Source: an uncultured Roseovarius sp.
Lineage (GTDB): Bacteria > Pseudomonadota > Alphaproteobacteria > Rhodobacterales > Rhodobacteraceae
Direction of reading: 5' to 3'
DNA: 64,000 nucleotides
Assembly: GCA_947497295.1 (NCBI GenBank)
Contig: CANMFU010000008.1
Span: 1 to 64,000 of the forward strand
The notes beneath the pieces are model-generated. The model did no database searches, had not been told where the DNA came from, and was given only the letters and a program-made list of their open reading frames with translations. Shown one piece after another: positions 51,532 through 60,400 of the stretch (positions are counted from its first letter, which is position 1; each line of letters begins with the position of its first letter). Position numbers and translations under genes: made by a program.

Positions 51532-52958
51532 TGAATGCCCAATTTGACTATTTCGTAGTGCTGGCTGAAATGCGCACCGGCTCTAACCTGCTGGAAGCGA
51601 ACCTGAACGCATTCCAGAGCTTTGAATGCCACGGCGAGGCGTTCAACCCGGCCTTCATCGGCTATCCGAACCGGACCGAAATCCTCGGCATCACGCAAGC
51701 AACGCGCGAGGCGGATCCAGCACGCTTGATTGACACGATCAAGACCAGGTCGGCCGGAATGGGCGGGTTCCGCCTGTTTCACAACCATGATGCACGAGCG
51801 CTAGATATTTGTCTGACTGACCCGCGCTGCGCCAAAATCATCCTCACGCGCAACCCTGCCGAAAGCTATGTCAGTTGGAAAATTGCGCAGGAAACTGGCC
51901 AGTGGAAACTGACCAATGTCAAACGTCGAAAGGATGCCAAGGCCCATTTTGACCCGGTGGAATTTGATCGGCACATTGCTGCGCTTCAGAGTTTTCAAGT
52001 CGACGTTCTGAACAGATTGCAGAAATCCGGCCAGACGGCGTTCTACATCTCTTACGAAGACCTCAATGATCTGGATATCATCAACGGCATCGCCAGATAT
52101 CTTGGCAGTGATGAGCGGCTGGAGGCATTAGACAGCGCACTGAAAATTCAGAACCCCCAACCTTTGGCTGCCAAGGTCGCCAACTTCGACGAGATGACAC
52201 AAGCGCTCGCCGGGATCGACCGGTTTAACCTGACCCGTACCCCCGATTTCGAACCACGCCGCGGCGCCGTCGTGCCATCGCACATCATCGGCCACCGCGC
52301 GCCATTGCTCTACATGCCGATCAAGTCCGGGCCCGTGGCAGAGGTGCAGGCGTGGATGGCCGCACTCGACAACGCCAGTATCGAGGAACTGAAAACCAAG
52401 ATGAATCAAAAGGACCTGCGCCACTGGATGCGGCAGGCCAGGGGGCATCGCAGCTTTTCCGTGCTGCGCCACCCAGCCGCGCGTGCGCACGCGGCATTCT
52501 GCCAGCGGATTCTGCTTCGCGGACCGGGCTCTTTAGGTGAAATCCGGCGCGTTCTGCGCAATTTTTACAAGCTGCCTATCCCCGGTGGCGGCCCGGACGA
52601 GTCCTATGACCGGCGCGCGCATTACTTGGCATTTACCGCATTCCTGGATTTCCTGCGCGCCAATCTACGCGGCCAGACCAGCGTGCGCGTCGATGCAAAC
52701 TGGGCTACTCAAACGGCAATCCTGCAAGGGATGGCGCAGTTCACCATGCCCGATATCCTGATCCGCGAGGACGAAATGACGCTGGAACTGGGCGCGCTGG
52801 CCAAACAGGTTGGCTATCCCGGCGCCGCGCCTGTCACGGCGGCGCCCCCGGATCTGCCGTATGCCCTGGCAGATATCTACGATGACGACATCGAGGCGCA
52901 GATTGCCGAAATCTACCAGCGGGATTACGTCATGTTCGGCTGGGGTCGCTGGCGTTAA
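51531..52958 (+). CDS. Sulfotransferase with two sulfotransferase-like halves
   Basis: This 475-residue protein begins with a sulfotransferase domain: the PAPS 5'-phosphate loop MRTGSNLLEANLNAF (about 14-28) and the 3'-phosphate region ILTRNPAESYVSWKIA (about 104-119). The second half (about 250-475) starts afresh with YMPIKSGPVAEVQAWM and has FSVLRHPAARAHAAFCQRIL (about 311-330), another 3'-phosphate-binding-like motif. A tandem fusion is inferred. It may sulfate the polysaccharide made by the preceding genes. Overlaps the previous gene by one base. Confidence 0.75.
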   Translation: MNAQFDYFVVLAEMRTGSNLLEANLNAFQSFECHGEAFNPAFIGYPNRTEILGITQATREADPARLIDTIKTRSAGMGGFRLFHNHDARALDICLTDPRCAKIILTRNPAESYVSWKIAQETGQWKLTNVKRRKDAKAHFDPVEFDRHIAALQSFQVDVLNRLQKSGQTAFYISYEDLNDLDIINGIARYLGSDERLEALDSALKIQNPQPLAAKVANFDEMTQALAGIDRFNLTRTPDFEPRRGAVVPSHIIGHRAPLLYMPIKSGPVAEVQAWMAALDNASIEELKTKMNQKDLRHWMRQARGHRSFSVLRHPAARAHAAFCQRILLRGPGSLGEIRRVLRNFYKLPIPGGGPDESYDRRAHYLAFTAFLDFLRANLRGQTSVRVDANWATQTAILQGMAQFTMPDILIREDEMTLELGALAKQVGYPGAAPVTAAPPDLPYALADIYDDDIEAQIAEIYQRDYVMFGWGRWR

Positions 52959-52965
52959 ACGCGGA

Positions 52966-53430
52966 TCATGCGACCAGCATGGACTGCGCTTCGGTTATGA
53001 TCGTGTAGAGCGTTGCCGCATCTGGATTAGCGCGCAGTTTCGCGCAAAGCTGCGCATCGCGCAGCGTGCGAGAGATCAGCGCAAGCGCCTTCAGATGCTC
53101 AACCCCGGCTTCGCGCGGTGCGAACAGGGCAAAAGCCAGATCGACCGGCTGGCGATCCACCGCATCAAAATTGATTGGTTTCTCCAGCAGCACGAACGCC
53201 CCAACTACGCGATCAATGTCATCCAGGCGCGCATGCGGCAGCGCCACGCCGTGCCCAACACCAGTTGGGCCCAGCGACTCGCGCTCTTGCAATGCATCAA
53301 TCGCAGCCTGCGCATTGACGCCATAGACAGCTTGGGCAATATCGCCAAATTCATGCATCAAGCGCTTCTTGCTGGATGCGGCACCCAAAACGCGCACTGC
53401 CCCTGGCTTCAGGATCATGGGAATGTCCAT
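52966..53430 (-). CDS. ptsN: PTS IIA-like nitrogen-regulatory protein
   Basis: This 154-residue EIIA-Ntr protein accepts phosphate on the His in GHGVALPHARL (about 66) and regulates potassium, nitrogen and envelope functions by protein contact. The segment HLKALALISRTLRD (about 118-131) is typical. It lies 57 bp downstream of hpf on the same strand, as in many proteobacteria. It converges on the sulfotransferase gene. Confidence 0.93.
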   Translation of the reverse strand: MDIPMILKPGAVRVLGAASSKKRLMHEFGDIAQAVYGVNAQAAIDALQERESLGPTGVGHGVALPHARLDDIDRVVGAFVLLEKPINFDAVDRQPVDLAFALFAPREAGVEHLKALALISRTLRDAQLCAKLRANPDAATLYTIITEAQSMLVA

Positions 53431-53487
53431 TCACTGCTCCGGTGGCCAGATCCGCAGAGGTCAAAGACCCGCGTCATCTAACCCGTT

Positions 53488-54051
53488 TTACGGATCGATC
53501 CACCCTATGTTGCCGTCTTCGCGGCGGTAGACCACGTTCACACCGCTTTTTGCCTCGTTTCGAAACACCAGAACGGGGGCCCCTGCCAGCTCCATCTGCA
53601 TCACGGCCTCTCCAACGGAGAGCGACGGGATCTGCGCCTGCATTTCGGCGACGATGATGGGCTGAAGGCTATCGGGCTCCGATTCCACTCCTTCGGCTTC
53701 TGAGGCGAGGATATACGAGGACGCCCCAAAAAGTTCAACCGGCTGCGACCGATCCTTGTGATGGTCTTTCAGGCGCCGCTTGTAACGGCGCAGTTGCTTG
53801 TCCATTTTTTCACGTGCCGCGTCGAATGCAGCGTAAATTTCATGCGCCTTGCCCGTTGCCTGCGCCGTAAGACCCGTCGACAGGTGGACGATCGCTTCGC
53901 AGGAATACTCGCTGGCACTTTTGGAAAAAACGACTGTCGCATTTACGGGTCGCTCAGCGTATTTTGCCACGGCCTCACCCAGTTCGGTTTTCACGTGGGT
54001 TTGCAGGGCTTCGCCAATGTCGATCTGTTTGCCAGAGATTTGATAGCGCAT
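53488..54051 (-). CDS. hpf: Long-form ribosome hibernation promoting factor
   Basis: This 187-residue protein has the N-terminal S30AE domain (about 1-100: ISGKQIDIGEALQTHVKTELGEAV and ATGKAHEIYAAFDAAREKMDKQLRRYKRRLKDH) and a C-terminal dimerization domain (about 130-187: EAVMQMELAGAPVLVFRNEAKSGVNVVYRREDGNIGWIDP). The long form joins 70S ribosomes into inactive 100S dimers. AAGGAGA precedes the ATG. Confidence 0.95.
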   Translation of the reverse strand: MRYQISGKQIDIGEALQTHVKTELGEAVAKYAERPVNATVVFSKSASEYSCEAIVHLSTGLTAQATGKAHEIYAAFDAAREKMDKQLRRYKRRLKDHHKDRSQPVELFGASSYILASEAEGVESEPDSLQPIIVAEMQAQIPSLSVGEAVMQMELAGAPVLVFRNEAKSGVNVVYRREDGNIGWIDP

Positions 54052-54275
54052 GATGTCTCCTTCAAAAAGCGCACCCGTCCGGTCCCGTTAACGCTGTCGC
54101 GCCCCTCGGGCTGCCGGGAAGGGCTGCAGGAAAATGGCATTTTGTTAACGATTTCAACGCACCTTTCGCTGAATGATGTGTCTGAAATGTTCAAATGTCA
54201 TACCTGATTGAGGCGTTTTCCGGCGCTCTTGTCAATGATGATCGCGTTTGGAACGGTGAAATCTGCCGATATTTG

Positions 54276-55046
54276 TCAGGAAATACGAAAGTTTTCGCCC
54301 AGATAAACGCGGCGTACATTTTCATTCGCGACGACTTCAGCCGGGGTGCCAGACATAAGCACCTGACCATCGTGCAGGATATAGGCGCGATCTACAATTT
54401 CCAGTGTTTCGCGCACGTTGTGATCGGTAATCAAGACGCCGATGCCTCGTTTTTTCAGATCTGCAACGAGGTGCCGGATATCGGCCACACTTATCGGATC
54501 GACGCCGGCGAACGGTTCGTCCAGTAGTAGGTACTTTGGATTTGCAGCCAGACTGCGCGCGATTTCGACGCGGCGACGCTCGCCACCGGACAGCGCCAAC
54601 GCCGAGGCACGGCGCAAATGCTCGACCGAGAATTCCGATAGCAACTCTTCCAGCCGCTCGCGCCGTTTATGCGAATCCCTGATCGAAATATCGAGGATTG
54701 CCATGATGTTATCTTCGACCGACAATCCGCGAAAGATGGACATTTCCTGCGGAAGGTAGCCGACACCCAGCTTGGCCCGGCGATACATCGGCAGGTTTGT
54801 CACATCGCGCCCATCGATTGTCACGCGGCCGCCCTCGGGGTAAATCAGCCCGGCAATTGCGTAAAATGTCGTCGTCTTGCCCGAGCCGTTCGGACCCAGA
54901 AGCGCCGCGACCTCGCCCTGACGCAAGCGCAGCGAGACATCGCGAATGACCACTCTTTTCTTATAACTTTTGCGCAAATTCCGCACAATCAACCCGGAAG
55001 TATCGGTGTCGCTGTCATCTGCTATATGAAGATCCGGCTTTGTCAC
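54276..55046 (-). CDS. lptB: LPS export ABC transporter ATPase LptB
   Basis: This 256-residue ATPase drives LPS extraction with LptF/G and LptC. Walker A is LLGPNGSGKTTTFY (about 50-63), the signature LSGGERRRVEIARSL (about 153-167), Walker B YLLLDEPFAGVDP (about 173-185) and the switch His is in ITDHNV (about 208). The start overlaps the lptA stop by 4 bases. Unlike in many proteobacteria, rpoN does not follow: a 224-bp gap (54052-54275) without a gene leads to hpf. Confidence 0.95.
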   Translation of the reverse strand: MTKPDLHIADDSDTDTSGLIVRNLRKSYKKRVVIRDVSLRLRQGEVAALLGPNGSGKTTTFYAIAGLIYPEGGRVTIDGRDVTNLPMYRRAKLGVGYLPQEMSIFRGLSVEDNIMAILDISIRDSHKRRERLEELLSEFSVEHLRRASALALSGGERRRVEIARSLAANPKYLLLDEPFAGVDPISVADIRHLVADLKKRGIGVLITDHNVRETLEIVDRAYILHDGQVLMSGTPAEVVANENVRRVYLGENFRIS

Positions 55047-55537
55047 TGCGATTTCTCGGGCTGCAGAACGGTTTTGACACGTCCGCTCATACGCGCCGTG
55101 CCTGCAACAGTATCAACAGACATCCTGTCTGCCGTCAGCGCACTGGTGCCCTGCACCAGCAAGACATCGCCAGACATTTCAATCATTCCCGACTGCACAT
55201 TGTAATCGGCCGCGCGCCCTTCGGCGGCATCTTCGCCGCTGACCAGCGTCACGCCGCCCGTTGCCGAGAGCCGCGCAATGCCCGAGCGGTCCTCAAGATA
55301 CACCACCAGAACCTGCGGAGCAGATAGGCGCATCTGGCCCTGCCCGATCAACACGTTCCCGGTAAAGATTGCCGTGCCATCGGTCTGATCGACGTCAAGG
55401 TTTTCCGCCGTCACCTCGACCGGCAGGCCGCTGTCCTGCACCGTACTGCCAAACGCGACCTGCATGCCTTGCGCCTGTGCACCGCCGGACATGGCTGCGG
55501 CACAGATAAGGAGGATCATTTGAATAATACGCTGCAC
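55043..55537 (-). CDS. lptA: LPS transport periplasmic protein LptA
   Basis: This 164-residue protein has a signal peptide (about 1-22) and an OstA-like beta-jellyroll (about 28-150: VEVTAENLDVDQTDGTAIFTGNVLIGQGQMRLSAPQVLVVY). It forms the periplasmic bridge that carries LPS to the outer membrane. It sits between lptC (5 bp upstream) and lptB (4-bp overlap). Confidence 0.92.
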   Translation of the reverse strand: MQRIIQMILLICAAAMSGGAQAQGMQVAFGSTVQDSGLPVEVTAENLDVDQTDGTAIFTGNVLIGQGQMRLSAPQVLVVYLEDRSGIARLSATGGVTLVSGEDAAEGRAADYNVQSGMIEMSGDVLLVQGTSALTADRMSVDTVAGTARMSGRVKTVLQPEKSQ

Positions 55538-55542
55538 TTCGG

Positions 55543-56160
55543 TCAGTCCTCCGCCTCTGCGGGCATGTATATCAGCTTGACCCCGTCCGTGAACCGCAAA
55601 TTTGCGGCGCCGGTCTCGGGGTCCGATGTCAGCAGCATGCGTCCTGCGGTCAGATCGCCGGGGGGACCTGTGCCAGTGATGGGGCCGGGGGTTTCAGCGT
55701 ATAACGTGCGAAACCGCGTATTGATTCTGTCGGTGCGGATGACATAGCCTGTCGTAGTTTCAATTAGGACATCACCCTCAAGCAGGGCGGTCATGTCACT
55801 CTGATTGGCCATGCCGCGCTGCGATGTGATGTCGACCACACCGCCGCCGTTCAGGCGCAGCTTTGCCTGCGCCCTGTCGGCCAGCAGGATATCGCGATCT
55901 GCCGGATCAGGCCGGACCGATTGCGCGCGAAACGACACCTCCTCGCCGCCCTGTGCGACGCCGGCAAAGCTGGGGTTCGTCACGCCCTGATCATGCGCAC
56001 GCTGCGCCAGATCGACATCCGCGATGGGGATTTGATCAGTCAGATCGACCTTGCGCGACAACAAGAACAACGTCGAAAGCAACCCCAGCGCAACCAGCGG
56101 CAGGATGATCTTGGCCCAGTTGACCAAGCGGGTATGGAAATTGTCGCCCCGGCGTATCAA
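55543..56160 (-). CDS. lptC: LPS export system protein LptC
   Basis: This 205-residue protein has one membrane helix (about 14-32) and a periplasmic LptC-type domain (about 60-190) with SQRGMANQSDMTALLEGDVLIETTTGYVIRTDRINTRF. It links LptBFG to LptA. The start overlaps the rnd stop in ATGA, so rnd-lptC-lptA-lptB form one operon. Confidence 0.9.
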   Translation of the reverse strand: MIRRGDNFHTRLVNWAKIILPLVALGLLSTLFLLSRKVDLTDQIPIADVDLAQRAHDQGVTNPSFAGVAQGGEEVSFRAQSVRPDPADRDILLADRAQAKLRLNGGGVVDITSQRGMANQSDMTALLEGDVLIETTTGYVIRTDRINTRFRTLYAETPGPITGTGPPGDLTAGRMLLTSDPETGAANLRFTDGVKLIYMPAEAED

Positions 56161-56768
56161 TGCGAAAATATGTCCTGTTCGGGCCAGCCAGCCAGATCCA
56201 GTGCCGCGCGCGTCGGCAGAAAATCAAAGCAGGCCTGTGCCAGTTCCATCCGGCCCTCCCGGACCAACCGGATGTTCAGCTCATCCCGTAGGCGATGCAG
56301 GTACAGGACATCCGACGCGGCATAGTCGAGCTGCGCCTTGCTGAGTTCGGGCGCCCCCCAATCCGAGCTTTGCTGTTGCTTGCTGATATCGACGCCGACC
56401 AATTCCTGAAGAAGGTATTTCAGGCCATGCCGGTCAGTATAGGTGCGGATCAGCTTGCTGGCGATCTTGGTGCAGTACACCGGCGCGGTGACAGCGCCAA
56501 ATGCGTTCTGCAGTGCCGCAATATCGAAACGCCCAAAATGGAACAGTTTCAGCACGTCGGGATTGGTCAGCATCGCGCACAGGTTCGGAGCCTGAGCCTG
56601 GTCCCTGGAGATCTGCACCAGATGCGCATTGCCATCGCCGCCCGACATCTGGACCACGCACAGCCGGTCGCGGTGCGGATGCAGGCCCATTGTTTCGCAA
56701 TCAATCGCCACAACGGGGCCCAGATCCAAACCGTCCGGCAAGTCGCCCTGATAAAGAGTGTTCGTCAT
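56157..56768 (-). CDS. rnd: Ribonuclease D, short form
   Basis: This 203-residue 3'-5' exoribonuclease has the DEDDy motifs: AIDCETMGL (Asp/Glu, about 22-30), FHFGRFDIAAL (about 78-88) and YAASDVLYLHRL (Tyr/Asp, about 162-173). The HRDC domains of the E. coli enzyme are missing, so it is the compact alphaproteobacterial form. ATG 56768 follows AAGGGA; an upstream frame to 56858 is not conserved in style. First gene of the lpt operon. Confidence 0.9.
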   Translation of the reverse strand: MTNTLYQGDLPDGLDLGPVVAIDCETMGLHPHRDRLCVVQMSGGDGNAHLVQISRDQAQAPNLCAMLTNPDVLKLFHFGRFDIAALQNAFGAVTAPVYCTKIASKLIRTYTDRHGLKYLLQELVGVDISKQQQSSDWGAPELSKAQLDYAASDVLYLHRLRDELNIRLVREGRMELAQACFDFLPTRAALDLAGWPEQDIFSH

Positions 56769-56903
56769 GTCAGTCCCTTCGCGTCTTTGGACATGCGATA
56801 TATATGATCGAACCGGCGGGCCACCAGTATCTGGCCTTTGAATCGGCGCTGGCGCCAAATTCCTATCGCAAAGACGTTTAGAAACCCTTGAGATCCGGGC
56901 GCG

Positions 56904-57326
56904 CTATCCCTCGCCCTCGACTTTGCCGCGCAGGGCCTTGACGTCGCCGCGCGCCTTCTTGGCCTTGAGACGGCGCTTTTTCGACCCCAGCGTTGGCCGC
57001 GTTGGTATCCGCCGCTTGGGTTTTTCTGTCGCCTTGCGGATCAGCTCGGCCAGCCGCTCGCGCGCGATGCCGCGGTTGCGGGCCTGATGGCGCGTCTCGT
57101 CGCATTGGATGATCAGTGTGCCGTCCAGCGTCCAGCGCCGCCCGGCCAGCCGTTTCAGGCGCCGCTTTACCGGGTCCGGCAGGTTGGGCGAGCGTTCGGC
57201 CTCGAACCGCAGCTCGACCGCGCTGGCGACTTTGTTGACGTTTTGGCCGCCGGGGCCGCTGGCGCGCACGAATTGCTCGGTCAGCTCCCAATCTTCGATC
57301 GCTATGGTGTCTGTGATGCGCAACAT
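56904..57326 (-). CDS. arfB: Ribosome-rescue peptidyl-tRNA hydrolase ArfB
   Basis: This 140-residue protein has the catalytic GGQ motif in RASGPGGQNVNKVASAVELRF (about 21-41), like class I release factors, and a basic C-terminal tail (about 103-135, KRRLKAKKARGDVKALRGK) that enters the mRNA channel of stalled ribosomes. ATG 57326 is chosen over an in-frame TTG at 57335. No clear ribosome binding site is seen. Confidence 0.93.
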   Translation of the reverse strand: MLRITDTIAIEDWELTEQFVRASGPGGQNVNKVASAVELRFEAERSPNLPDPVKRRLKRLAGRRWTLDGTLIIQCDETRHQARNRGIARERLAELIRKATEKPKRRIPTRPTLGSKKRRLKAKKARGDVKALRGKVEGEG

Positions 57327-57361
57327 GTCTGCCAATCTAGTACCTTGCGCGGCAAATCGAA

Positions 57362-57388
57362 AGGGCCGCCCCGATATGGGACGGCCCT
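57362..57388. terminator. Terminator-like hairpin between arfB and a tiny ORF
   Basis: AGGGCCG-C-CCC (57362-57372) pairs with GGG-A-CGGCCCT (57378-57388) with one mismatch. The minus strand continues TTTCGATTT and the plus strand reaches TTTTT after 7 bases, so it could end transcripts from either side. It lies 70 bp after the tiny ORF at 57458. Confidence 0.65.
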
Positions 57389-57457
57389 CTAGAAGTTTTT
57401 CGGAGGTGGGCCGGTTAGGCGCACCAATCAGGCTAGTTCAAATATCCGAGGATTGCC

Positions 57458-57514
57458 TCAGATACGCGCCTCCCTGACTGTTCCGACACCCCGCTCCAAT
57501 ACCTCTAATGACAC
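57458..57514 (-). CDS. 18-residue ORF with a near-perfect Shine-Dalgarno sequence
   Basis: The frame reads MSLEVLERGVGTVREARI from GTG 57514 to TGA. Upstream, with 6 bases between, is AAAGGAGGT, an extended match to the 16S rRNA 3' end. A terminator-like hairpin follows 70 bp downstream. Such a compact unit could be a small protein, a leader peptide or a ribosome-binding RNA. It fills most of the 280-bp gap between arfB and mepA. Confidence 0.5.
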   Translation of the reverse strand: MSLEVLERGVGTVREARI

Positions 57515-57606
57515 TGGACCACCTCCTTTCGTTGATTAAACTCAAGGTCAGAGTGCCACAAATTTTTGATATGTCAAAACAAATTTCGGCCCTCTGATCC
57601 GGCCTG

Positions 57607-58515
57607 TTATTGTGACTGCAAAACGCCCACGCATTGCTGTGGCAGATCGGCCATCGTCAACTCGCGCTTTGGCTTGGGTTTGGGCGCATTCGGATCGCGC
57701 GGCTTGGGCTTTGGCGGGTTCAGGATGTTGGCCACCCACTCCTGCGCCTCGGCGCAGCCATCGCCTGCCGGCGGCGGCGCCTGATTGACGCATCCCGATG
57801 CGCCACTTGGGCAGGCAAGGCGGACGTGGAAATGGTAGTGATGCCCCCACCAGGGCCTGATTTTGCGCAGCCAGTCGCGGTTGCCCGTCTCATCCTTGCA
57901 CATCTGCACCTTGGCGCCCGGAAAGATGAAAATGCGCGCCACGCGCGGGTCGCTTGCGGCGGCTTTCAGCACCTCATGCTGGCCGCGGGTCCACCCCGAA
58001 TTGACATACGCGCCATTTGCCCGCCGCATTGACATGGCCGACAGGTTTTCCCGATCATTGATGGTCAGGTTCAGCCGCGGCGGAGGCATCAGCCAGATAT
58101 CGGCATCCAGCCCCAGCTGGTGCGAGCGGTGCCCGCTCAGCATCGGGCCGCCGCGCGGCTGGCTCATATCGCCCACATAAAGGCCGTTCCAGCCCATGCG
58201 AGCCGCTTTTGCCGACAAATCAGTGACGAAATTCACCAGCTGAGGATGGCCCCAGTTGCGGTTGCGCGACAGGCGCATCGCCTGCCATGTCGGCCCGGTC
58301 TGCGGCAGCTGAACACTGCCCGCGATGCACCCCTTGGCATAGCTGCCGAAGGCCGCGGGCTGCTGGCGCGATCCGGTACGCGCGGCGCCAAAGAACTGCT
58401 TGGCCTCTTTGCCCTGCATTGTCGCAGGAACGCCCTGCGCCACCGCAGGCAGCGCAAGCGGCACCATAAGTGCCGCAGCAGCGGTAAGGGCAAGCGCCCT
58501 GAGTTGTGCAATCAT
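57607..58515 (-). CDS. mepA: Penicillin-insensitive murein endopeptidase
   Basis: This 302-residue zinc endopeptidase (M74, LAS family) cleaves D-Ala-DAP crosslinks. It has a signal peptide (about 1-27), metal ligands in MLSGHRSHQLGLDADIWL (His and Asp, about 126-143) and HHYHFHVRLACP (about 224-235), and six or more Cys for disulfides. The C-terminal tail is rich in Pro and Lys (about 262-282). The start overlaps the stop of the MFS gene in ATGA. Confidence 0.93.
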   Translation of the reverse strand: MIAQLRALALTAAAALMVPLALPAVAQGVPATMQGKEAKQFFGAARTGSRQQPAAFGSYAKGCIAGSVQLPQTGPTWQAMRLSRNRNWGHPQLVNFVTDLSAKAARMGWNGLYVGDMSQPRGGPMLSGHRSHQLGLDADIWLMPPPRLNLTINDRENLSAMSMRRANGAYVNSGWTRGQHEVLKAAASDPRVARIFIFPGAKVQMCKDETGNRDWLRKIRPWWGHHYHFHVRLACPSGASGCVNQAPPPAGDGCAEAQEWVANILNPPKPKPRDPNAPKPKPKRELTMADLPQQCVGVLQSQ

Positions 58516-59849
58516 TCGGCCAGATCTCCCTGTGGTTTCACCCAGACTAACAGCACCAAGCCGATCAATAAAAGCCCGATCAGCGGGCTGACGCCAATCT
58601 GCTGGCTGCCCGACGCCGCCGTCACCACCCCGATCATGCCGGGCGCGATGAACGCCGTCGCCTTGCCCGCCAGCCCATAAAGGCCAAAGGATTGCGCCAC
58701 ATGTCCGGGCCGCGCCTGCCGCACCATCATCGTTCGGCTGGCCGACTGGATCACGCCCCCCGCCGCACCGATCACAGCCCCGCAAACATAAAAAAACGCG
58801 TCCGGCAGGATCGAGCCGGGTTCGAGGTCGATCCCGTACACCCGTGTCCGCGAGATGAACACGATCGACACCGCAACCAGAAGCAGCGCCAGAATGGCAG
58901 ACATGATGACCCGTTTCGGCCCGAACCGGTCATCGGCATGCCCGCCTGCCCACGCAAAGATGGCCCCCGAAATCAGCGCAACGATCCCAAAAACGCCGAC
59001 CTGCACCACATCCCAGTCCAACACACCCGCCGCATAGATGCCGCCAAAGAAATACATCCCGTTCAGCGCATCGCGGTAGAACATGGAAGAGGCCAGATAG
59101 GCAAACATAGACGGCGTTTGCGGCAGATGCCGAATGGTGCGCAAGACGATTTTCAGGGCCTGCGTCACGGCCAGCGCCTTGCTTTCGTTGCGGGCAGGCT
59201 CTGTGACCCACACGAAAAACGGCACCATGAACACGATATACCAAAGCCCGGTCAGCGGCCCGACAAACCGCGTCCCCTCGCGCTGCGCCGCATCAAAGCC
59301 AAAGGCCGGGTCCAGCCCCACTATCGTTTTGCCCGTGCTGGCGCTTTCGGCGAAAAACAGCAGCATCACCAGCAGCGCCGCCAACCCGCCGACATAGCCA
59401 AACGCCCAGCCGCTGCCGGAAATGCGTCCGATCTCGGATTTGTCGCCCAGATCCGGCAGCATGGAGTTGGTAAAAATCGTCGCAAACTCCATCCCGACCA
59501 TGCCGATGATGAAAAAACCCAGCACAAGCACAAGGTTCAGATCATTGGGCGTTGCCCACCAGATGCCGAAGGCGCCGATCACATACATGCCGGAAAACAC
59601 CTTGATCCACTGCATGCGTGCGCCCGAATGATCCGCCAAGGCGCCCAGGACCGGCGCGCCCAGCGCGATCAGGATGCCTGCCACGGCAATGCCCGTCGCC
59701 CAGACAGTCTGCGCCTGCGCGCCATCGCCGATCAGCTCCTTTACATACGGCGCAAAGATGAATGTTATCAGAAGGGTATTGTAGGGCTGGCTGGCCCAGT
59801 CAAAGAAAAACCAGCCCCAGATGCGGCGGCGAAATGTCGAAACTCTCAT
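58512..59849 (-). CDS. MFS transporter, UMF1/Atg22-like
   Basis: This 445-residue membrane protein has about 11-12 helices and begins RRRIWGWFFFDWASQPYNTLLITFIFAPY (about 6-34), the start typical of the UMF1 family related to vacuolar effluxer Atg22. The substrate is unknown; some eukaryotic members move amino acids. ATG 59849 follows GGAGG by 6 bases, so the in-frame codons to 59891 are not used. Coupled to mepA. Confidence 0.85.
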   Translation of the reverse strand: MRVSTFRRRIWGWFFFDWASQPYNTLLITFIFAPYVKELIGDGAQAQTVWATGIAVAGILIALGAPVLGALADHSGARMQWIKVFSGMYVIGAFGIWWATPNDLNLVLVLGFFIIGMVGMEFATIFTNSMLPDLGDKSEIGRISGSGWAFGYVGGLAALLVMLLFFAESASTGKTIVGLDPAFGFDAAQREGTRFVGPLTGLWYIVFMVPFFVWVTEPARNESKALAVTQALKIVLRTIRHLPQTPSMFAYLASSMFYRDALNGMYFFGGIYAAGVLDWDVVQVGVFGIVALISGAIFAWAGGHADDRFGPKRVIMSAILALLLVAVSIVFISRTRVYGIDLEPGSILPDAFFYVCGAVIGAAGGVIQSASRTMMVRQARPGHVAQSFGLYGLAGKATAFIAPGMIGVVTAASGSQQIGVSPLIGLLLIGLVLLVWVKPQGDLAE

Positions 59850-60029
59850 ATCGCCCTCCGTTCTGGGGAATGAATCATCTAGACGGCTCATCCGTACAAT
59901 GACGCCGATATGACAGCGCCGCTTCTGTCACGGCAAGCTTTTCATGCAACGCCGCCATGCAGCCCGCCCTTGCGCTTTGCGCCGCTCCGGCTTACCTGCA
60001 AGGCGTCTTTGGGAAGGATGATTTTCGAC

Positions 60030-60317
60030 ATGCTGGCAATTTACGGACCGCTGCAACTGATCCTCAGCATCATCTACTTCGTGATGATCGTTCACATCAT
60101 CATGAGCTGGCTGATCAATTTTCAGGTGCTGAACCTGCGCCAACCCTTGGTCGCGCAAATCTGGGAGGGGCTGAACCGTCTGCTGGAGCCAATTTATCAG
60201 CCGATCCGCCGGATCCTGCCCGACACCCGCCCACTGGACCTTGCGCCACTGGTCGCATTGATCGTTGTGATTTCACTGCGCGCCTATGTGCTGCCCGTCA
60301 TCTTTGGCTTTGCCTGA
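60030..60317 (+). CDS. YggT family membrane protein
   Basis: This 95-residue protein has two hydrophobic segments (about 4-28 and 66-93) and the family text MIVHIIMSWLINFQVLN (about 17-33) and LNRLLEPIYQPIRRILPDTRPLDLAPLVALI (about 45-75). ATG 60030 fits the family start; an ATG at 60018 directly after GGGAAGG is the alternative. YggT proteins are membrane proteins of unclear role, linked to ion homeostasis or division. Confidence 0.88.
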   Translation: MLAIYGPLQLILSIIYFVMIVHIIMSWLINFQVLNLRQPLVAQIWEGLNRLLEPIYQPIRRILPDTRPLDLAPLVALIVVISLRAYVLPVIFGFA

Positions 60318-60400
60318 CCACATCGGGGGCTTGTTCACCGAATCTTAGTGTGAAAATACTCTTGTAAGAGCAGCCCGACCCATTCTTGCAGGATACCCCC

